A DNA stretch of 6,254 bases from an uncultured Collinsella sp. (GTDB taxonomy: Bacteria > Actinomycetota > Coriobacteriia > Coriobacteriales > Coriobacteriaceae): NCBI GenBank assembly GCA_902465465.1, contig CABQNF010000063.1, positions 1 to 6,254 on the forward strand, read 5' to 3'. Below the pieces are notes generated by a model. The model did no database searches, was not told where the DNA came from, and worked only from the letters and a program-made list of their open reading frames with translations. The position numbers were made by a program, and so were the translations under genes. The stretch's first letter is position 1, and each line of letters starts with the position of its first letter. Below, in pieces: positions 5,280-6,254 of this stretch.

Positions 5280-5318
5280 GACTCGATAGGTATAACTGCA
5301 TAAAATGCCTGCTCAAGG

Positions 5319-5355
5319 CGCCTGTGCGAACAATGGTTGCACAGGCGTCTTTTTT
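5319..5355 (+). terminator. Strong intrinsic terminator of metY
   Basis: CGCCTGTGC (5319-5327) and GCACAGGCG (5339-5347) form a perfect 9-base-pair stem, which a G-U and an A-U pair can extend inward. It is followed by TC and six T residues (5350-5355). This is a textbook Rho-independent terminator, about 65 bases past the metY stop. Confidence 0.92.
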
Positions 5356-5566
5356 GCATAGAGAGGGCGCAAAAACAGGGTTTTTGACACGCTTTATGCA
5401 TTCGAGTTGTGGAAAACTCCTGTTGAGAGGATGTGAGTTTTACGCAATTGACGTGCGCCTTTTGAGTAAAACCGCAGGTCGCGATTTGCTCGGGGTACTA
5501 TGCAGCGCGATCGAATCACACGCAGCTCAAACGCAGCAAAAACGCACTACGGAGGTTTCCAGCTAC
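5356..5566 (+). promoter_or_regulatory. Non-coding upstream region of the exported-protein gene
   Basis: About 210 bases without a gene. It holds a perfect inverted repeat AAAAAC-agg-GTTTTT (5371-5385) overlapping a consensus TTGACA (5384-5389) that lacks a good -10 at the right distance. A dyad GTTTTAC (5437-5443) / GTAAAAC (5466-5472) has a nested CGCA/TGCG. TACTAT (5496-5501) is a plausible -10 with a poor -35. ACGCA occurs three times with an exact 11-base period (5520, 5531, 5542). The ribosome site GGAGGT (5551-5556) precedes the ATG by 10 bases. The promoter position is uncertain. Confidence 0.45.
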
Positions 5567-6254
5567 ATGAGGATCGATTCACGAAAACCGAAAGCCGCCG
5601 CCCTTTCCGCCGCTCTGATCGTGGCACTTTTGGCGGGCGCCGGTGCAACTGATGCCCACGCGGCAACACTATCCGACACGGTCGGATCCACGCCGTCCGA
5701 GGCGACGCTGGTGCAGCCCGTCGACTATCGCAGCGACGGCTTTGGCTCCATGCAGGAGTGGAACGCCTCGATGGAGGCCAAGCGCGATTCCCTTGAGATG
5801 CGTGCTCAGATCATCATGAACATGTACGGTGACTATGCCACCGATGACGAGCGCGCTGTACTGCAGGGTTGTATCGACGGTGCGGGCAGTCTTTTGACGA
5901 TGGAGGAGGTCGACGCGAAGTCGACCGAGCTCGATGAGCTGCGCACTGCACTTGAGGATGCCAAGCGCGAAGCGCTCGAGGTTGCTGCCGCCGAGGCGGA
6001 GGCTGCCGAGGCCGCCCAGGCTTCGTACTACAACGCCGGTTACACTCCGTCCTACGCGTCTGCCGCGTCCTACGCGAACGGATCGGGCCTGACGCGCTCT
6101 GCGGGTGTCAATAACTACAACGGTCGCCGCGAGACCTATTACAGCAGCAATGTGCTTTATCACTATCGCACGGGCGAATGGACTCAGGATTCTGAGGGCT
6201 TCTGGCGCGATTCCGACGGCTATTACGTTGTTGCCGCGGGCGATATGGCCCAGG
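5567..6254 (+). CDS. Exported cell-surface protein, probable C-terminal double-psi beta-barrel (partial)
   Basis: The frame starts at an ATG with GGAGGT 10 bases upstream and runs off the window after 229 codons. Residues 1-32 are a signal peptide: charged MRIDSRKPK, an Ala/Leu hydrophobic core, and a cleavage site after AHA-32. The mature part has a helical segment with one Cys (C102), then an Ala/Glu-rich coiled-coil-like helix (about 121-152, LDELRTALEDAKREALEV onward). A Tyr/Ser/Ala low-complexity linker follows (153-180). From GRRETYYSSNVLYHY (186-200) to DSDGYYVVAAGDMAQ (215-229) it resembles the opening of the short secreted domain found at the end of many Gram-positive surface proteins. 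In those, a G-x-x-E-T-Y-Y-S element leads to D-G-Y-x-V-V-A-x-x-D and a double-psi beta-barrel of the 3D type, linked to wall remodelling. The domain is cut by the window edge, so this is inference and no enzymatic role is claimed. Confidence 0.75.
   Translation, partial: MRIDSRKPKAAALSAALIVALLAGAGATDAHAATLSDTVGSTPSEATLVQPVDYRSDGFGSMQEWNASMEAKRDSLEMRAQIIMNMYGDYATDDERAVLQGCIDGAGSLLTMEEVDAKSTELDELRTALEDAKREALEVAAAEAEAAEAAQASYYNAGYTPSYASAASYANGSGLTRSAGVNNYNGRRETYYSSNVLYHYRTGEWTQDSEGFWRDSDGYYVVAAGDMAQ

Noticed and set aside
3761..5401. A 546-codon open frame on the minus strand opposite metY
   Set aside because: It runs antisense across the whole metY gene and terminator, has no recognisable domain, and is low-complexity in the Gly/Val/Asp-rich way typical of GC-rich codon shadows. 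The plus-strand enzyme is unambiguous.
5384..5412. TTGACA as the -35 of the exported-protein promoter
   Set aside because: At 16-19 bases downstream the sequence is TTGTGGAA-like with no acceptable -10. It also lies very close to the terminator.
5669..6163. A 164-codon minus-strand frame within the exported-protein gene
   Set aside because: It is antisense to a frame with a signal peptide and a good ribosome site, and has no start signal or domain of its own.

Overview
The window reads as chromosomal DNA from a high-GC Gram-positive gut-type actinobacterium, most likely a coriobacterium of the Collinsella type. This is inferred from codon use, the Gram-positive style ribosome binding sites, the Fur/PerR type and the style of the secreted protein; no rRNA or other taxonomic marker is present. 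I see no mobile element, tRNA, rRNA or CRISPR array.

Layout. Positions 1-131 hold the tail of a plus-strand gene, probably a HAD-type phosphatase. Five complete genes then lie on the minus strand. In their own direction of transcription they are a LysR-type regulator (3670-2732), ribonuclease HI (2668-2183), a Gfo/Idh/MocA oxidoreductase (2107-1001), an acylphosphatase with an N-terminal extension (998-588) and a PerR-like metal-dependent repressor (526-146). Oxidoreductase and acylphosphatase are 2 bases apart and very likely translationally coupled. On the plus strand, divergent from the LysR gene, is an O-acetylhomoserine sulfhydrylase (metY, 3944-5254) ending at a strong intrinsic terminator. 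Last comes the start of an exported cell-surface protein (5567 to the window edge).

The most interesting part is the 273-base divergent region between the LysR gene and metY. It has a clear sigma-70 type promoter (TTGACC, 17 bases, TACTAT). A T-N11-A dyad typical of LysR regulators is centred about 66 bases upstream of the predicted transcription start. The transcribed leader is about 176 bases. It encodes a 17-residue peptide, MNCLLRRMPGSCLRPSA, with its own excellent Shine-Dalgarno sequence, two cysteine codons and a run of rare codons. A long hairpin covers the end of this small frame, followed by a 33-base G-free tract and then the metY ribosome site. This looks like two-layer control of sulfur assimilation: LysR activation plus cysteine-sensing attenuation through a leader peptide. 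The mechanism is inference.

A second control candidate is a hairpin that would bury the Shine-Dalgarno sequence of the oxidoreductase gene in transcripts reading through from rnhA. The remaining genes are ordinary housekeeping or stress genes.
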